From positions 1 to 22,441 of the forward strand of contig CAZFAP010000072.1 of NCBI GenBank assembly GCA_964516325.1: a stretch of 22,441 bases of DNA, given 5' to 3'. The notes under the pieces are model-generated. The model was not told the origin of the DNA and made no database searches. It saw only the letters and a list, made by a program, of their open reading frames with translations. The stretch is from CAZFAP01 sp964516325 (lineage in GTDB: Bacteria > Auribacterota > JABMQX01). The position numbers and the translations under genes are program-made. How positions within the stretch are numbered: the first letter of the stretch is position 1; every line of letters starts with the position of its first letter. Shown piece by piece: positions 20,701-22,441 of the stretch.

Positions 20701-20840
20701 GACCAAGAGGTGAGGCCTATATTCCTCGCCGAACCGGCAGTACTGGCGCGGCGATTTCATAGATGAAGTAGGCTGGCATAGAGAGGTCTGCCACTACTTC
20801 GCCAGGGCGGATGGAGTTCGATTCCATCGGCCCTTTTTTT
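20701..20840 (+). ncRNA. Structured RNA with intrinsic terminator (3' UTR or sRNA)
   Basis: Several helices follow one another. They are GGTGAGG/CCTCGCC (20709-20715 with 20724-20730), CTGGC/GCCAG (20743-20747 with 20801-20805) enclosing GAAGTAG/CTACTTC (20765-20771 with 20794-20800) extended by TGGCA/TGCCA (20774-20778 with 20789-20793), and a terminator hairpin. The closing helix and the terminator share G20805. A weak promoter (TTCTGA at 20695, TATATT at 20718, 17-18 bp apart) overlaps the first hairpin, so it may instead be the structured 3' end of the prepilin/phage transcript. No known family is recognised. Confidence 0.5.
20805..20840 (+). terminator. Strong intrinsic terminator
   Basis: GGGC-g-GATGGA (20805-20815), loop GTTCGAT, then TCCATC-g-GCCC (20823-20833) form a stem of 10 pairs with one G-G mismatch, followed by seven Ts (20834-20840). 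It closes the plus-strand gene cluster just before the convergent minus-strand genes. Confidence 0.9.
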
Positions 20841-20878
20841 CGCGCCTGATTAGGTGAGCACTCAGGGATTGTCTTGGC

Positions 20879-21082
20879 TCACATAGGCCACCTGGCGCGC
20901 ATGCTTTTGTCGCTGGCGAAGGAGTTCCGGAACCCGAGATCCTCGACGCACCTAAGCAGAACGGCGCGCACGAAGTCCTCGAACTCGGCGTATTCTTGGA
21001 GCGCCGCCGTAGTCCCGGGCACGGCTTGGCGATTCGGCGCTGGCCCGTATGGCGGCGGTTGGCCGTGGGCGATAGGGCAACG
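20879..21082 (-). pseudogene. In-frame continuation of the HEPN gene past the TAG
   Basis: Directly after the TAG at 21083-21085, 67 further sense codons follow, ending at TGA (20879-20881). They begin RCPIAHGQPP, which supplies the RX4H motif, and continue EYAEFEDFVRAVLLRCVEDL, an amphipathic helix as expected at the end of a HEPN domain. A single C-to-T change (CAG to TAG) would explain the break, and the restored protein would have 312 residues. The stop could be a mutation, a sequencing error or a readthrough site. Confidence 0.65.
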
Positions 21083-21817
21083 CTAGTGCTCGTAAATGTC
21101 TTTCAGTCTTGCTTCGGACCACCCCCTCATGCCAGCATCCGCAGCGAGCTTTGCGCCTCGAACGCAGAACTGCTTTGTCGAGCCCCGAGTGTCCGTGTGG
21201 ACGAGCGTCTCCAAGGCGGTGCAAAGGAACAGCCATCGGCGGAAGGGGTAGTATTCGTAGAACAGATAGTCGAACTGCCATCCGGCCCAGCGGACCCGAC
21301 GAGGCAGTCCCTGGGGGTTATCCTTCGGCAAAGTGTCCCGGATCTTCTCGACATCCTCCTTTGCGAGGTACCACACGTGACCGGGGGTGCAGAGGCCGTA
21401 CGCCATCCGGCCGTCAACTGGCCCGGGCACGATCTGCCTTGCGTTGCCGTCGGGCCCCAGCCAGACGCGCGCGCAATACCTCAGACCAACAGGGATGGGT
21501 CGTATCAGCCGGGAGAGGGCAAGGACCCTGTATATCCTCCTGTCCGGGTCCCACTCCCATTTGGAGGGGTCTGGCGGGTCCCGCCGCACTATCGAGACCT
21601 GCTGTCCGAACGGGCGCGTCGTTCGCTCGTACCCGAGACCCGGCTCCTCGCAGGCGTCAAAGATGTGCTCCGCGAGGTGAGTCCTCAGGACCGTGAACCC
21701 GAGCGTCCGGTCGAGGCCAAGCTCTCCACGGAACGGCTTGTGTTTGTCCTGAAGCGCTCTGGGTGTTCCCCCGTAACCGCATGTAGTGATTACGAGAACG
21801 TCGAGCACTGGTGACAT
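21083..21817 (-). CDS. HEPN (Apea-like) domain protein, cut short by TAG
   Basis: The start ATG 21817 has a perfect AAGGAGG (21824-21830) 6 nt upstream. The frame stops at TAG (21083-21085) after 244 residues. The first 150 residues are not recognised. From about residue 195 it follows the Apea-like HEPN pattern: FRRWLFLCTALETLVHTD, QFCVRGAKLAADAG, then LKDIYEH, where the next conserved element should be an R-S/C-x-x-x-H ribonuclease motif. That motif (RCPIAHG) is found directly after the stop in the same frame (see 20879-21082). HEPN proteins are RNases in toxin and anti-phage systems. As annotated, this protein lacks its catalytic His and is probably inactive, unless the TAG is read through. 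Confidence 0.75.
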   Translation of the reverse strand: MSPVLDVLVITTCGYGGTPRALQDKHKPFRGELGLDRTLGFTVLRTHLAEHIFDACEEPGLGYERTTRPFGQQVSIVRRDPPDPSKWEWDPDRRIYRVLALSRLIRPIPVGLRYCARVWLGPDGNARQIVPGPVDGRMAYGLCTPGHVWYLAKEDVEKIRDTLPKDNPQGLPRRVRWAGWQFDYLFYEYYPFRRWLFLCTALETLVHTDTRGSTKQFCVRGAKLAADAGMRGWSEARLKDIYEH

Positions 21818-21928
21818 GTCAGTCCTCCTTATTCGAAGCGCGCCGCAGAGCCGAGTCGTGCTCCGTCACCCCATGAGGCAAGCGACCCCCGGTACCCGAC
21901 CGCGACCAATAACGCTCCCCAACCCCCA

Positions 21929-22270
21929 TTACTGACCGACGCGGACCTTTGTGCGTTTCGGCGTGACCTGGGAGGGGTTTCTGGGTTTCTGCTTTCGCGG
22001 CTTGCTTGTCTTCGTTTGCTCGCGGGGGCGAGGCGCGGGTGTGCCCGGCGGCATCCATTCGCGGCTCTTCTCCCCGAAAACGTAGCCGCGATTCCCCGGA
22101 CCGGACGAGGGCTTGCGAGACCGAAGCGCTTTCGACCTGTTCTTCTCGATGATCGCCTTTCGTCGGGCGAGGGGGTCCTCCCGCGTCTGCTGGCTCTCAA
22201 CACAGCCAGTCATTCCAATAGACGCGAGCGCAAGAAGACCGAACATTGTGATTATGAGGCGACGGTTCAC
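21929..22270 (-). CDS. Small basic lipoprotein
   Basis: I choose GTG 22270, which has GGAGAAG a few bases upstream; a TTG at 22312 only adds Arg-rich residues. The 113-residue product begins MNRRLIITMFGLLALASIGM and continues TGC, a lipoprotein signal with Cys23 as the lipid-bearing residue. After cleavage the rest is short, hydrophilic and rich in Lys, Arg and Pro (DPLARRKAIIEKNRSKALRS; TPAPRPREQTKTSKPRKQ), with no domain that I recognise. It is probably anchored to a membrane and extended. It lies 111 bp upstream of the HEPN gene on the same strand. Confidence 0.65.
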   Translation of the reverse strand: MNRRLIITMFGLLALASIGMTGCVESQQTREDPLARRKAIIEKNRSKALRSRKPSSGPGNRGYVFGEKSREWMPPGTPAPRPREQTKTSKPRKQKPRNPSQVTPKRTKVRVGQ

Positions 22271-22441
22271 TCTTCTTCTCCGCGACCGATCTTGTCCCCA
22301 GCCGTCGTGCAAGCGTCCTCGATGACCGCCCTACGACGACCATTCAATCCCCACCCGACACCAAAAGTCAAGTGGACAATTCGCGCGGGTGTGGCTGTAT
22401 TTGAGTGGGTGACCGCAATGGGTAACGCTTGCCCGCCAAAG

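Noticed and set aside
20805..20833. tRNA- or tmRNA-like T-arm (GGAGTTCGATTCC)
   Set aside because: With the T-loop in register the five stem pairs fail; the sequence pairs only as a six-bp hairpin with a shifted loop and is a terminator.
21083..21085. TAG as a recoded sense codon throughout the genome
   Set aside because: Several other well-supported genes in the window end in TAG at the natural end of their proteins.
1..22441. CRISPR array or diversity-generating retroelement
   Set aside because: No regularly spaced identical repeats with unique spacers were seen, and no reverse transcriptase or template/variable repeat pair was found near the spike gene.

Overview
The window is GC-rich (about 60% by eye) bacterial chromosome. 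It is scattered with short palindromic and inverted repeats: the ACCGCAGAG...CTCTGCGGT type, the CCACGAAG...CTTCGTGG type, and clustered hairpins such as GCCGGCA-AGA-TGCCGGC. In my experience these repeats are typical of environmental PVC-like genomes (planctomycetes, verrucomicrobia, lentisphaerae) and neighbouring candidate phyla. A short GFTLVEIM prepilin of the kind common in those groups and kinesin-light-chain-type TPR proteins fit this, but the phylum cannot be fixed from the window alone.

Layout. (1) 225-8222, plus strand: a secreted TPR protein, a very large polytopic membrane protein with an internal duplication, a secreted calcineurin-like phosphoesterase, and a TolB/PD40-type beta-propeller protein whose signal-peptide region carries an in-frame palindromic repeat. 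(2) 8476-11695, minus strand: a defence/toxin-antitoxin island. It holds brnT-brnA, a retropepsin-like aspartic protease, hicB, a truncated hicA and a TIR-histidine-kinase-type-ATPase fusion. The last three genes overlap end to end. (3) 10511-12167: two copies, 1.34 kb apart, of a cassette with a strong sigma70-type promoter and a roughly 115-nt structured non-coding RNA ending in an intrinsic terminator. A possible divergent promoter on each copy faces the protease gene and brnTA respectively. (4) 12433-20658, plus strand: a partial phage virion module with a scaffold-like protein, a major capsid protein, a two-domain glycosyltransferase, connector-like and tail-completion-like proteins, a beta-helix spike, small proteins, a membrane coiled-coil protein and a prepilin. 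It ends in a structured 3' RNA with an excellent terminator. No terminase, portal, protease, tube, tape measure, integrase or lysin is present. (5) 20879-22270, minus strand: a HEPN-type protein whose frame is broken by one TAG just before its RX4H motif, and a small lipoprotein.

Reading it together: a phage-derived particle cluster, interrupted by host-type repeats and so probably long resident, sits between defence-like genes. The most novel items are the duplicated promoter-ncRNA-terminator cassette, the TIR-ATPase fusion coupled to a decayed hicBA, and the HEPN gene stopped at its catalytic motif. All functional statements are inferences from motifs read by eye; no database search was possible.
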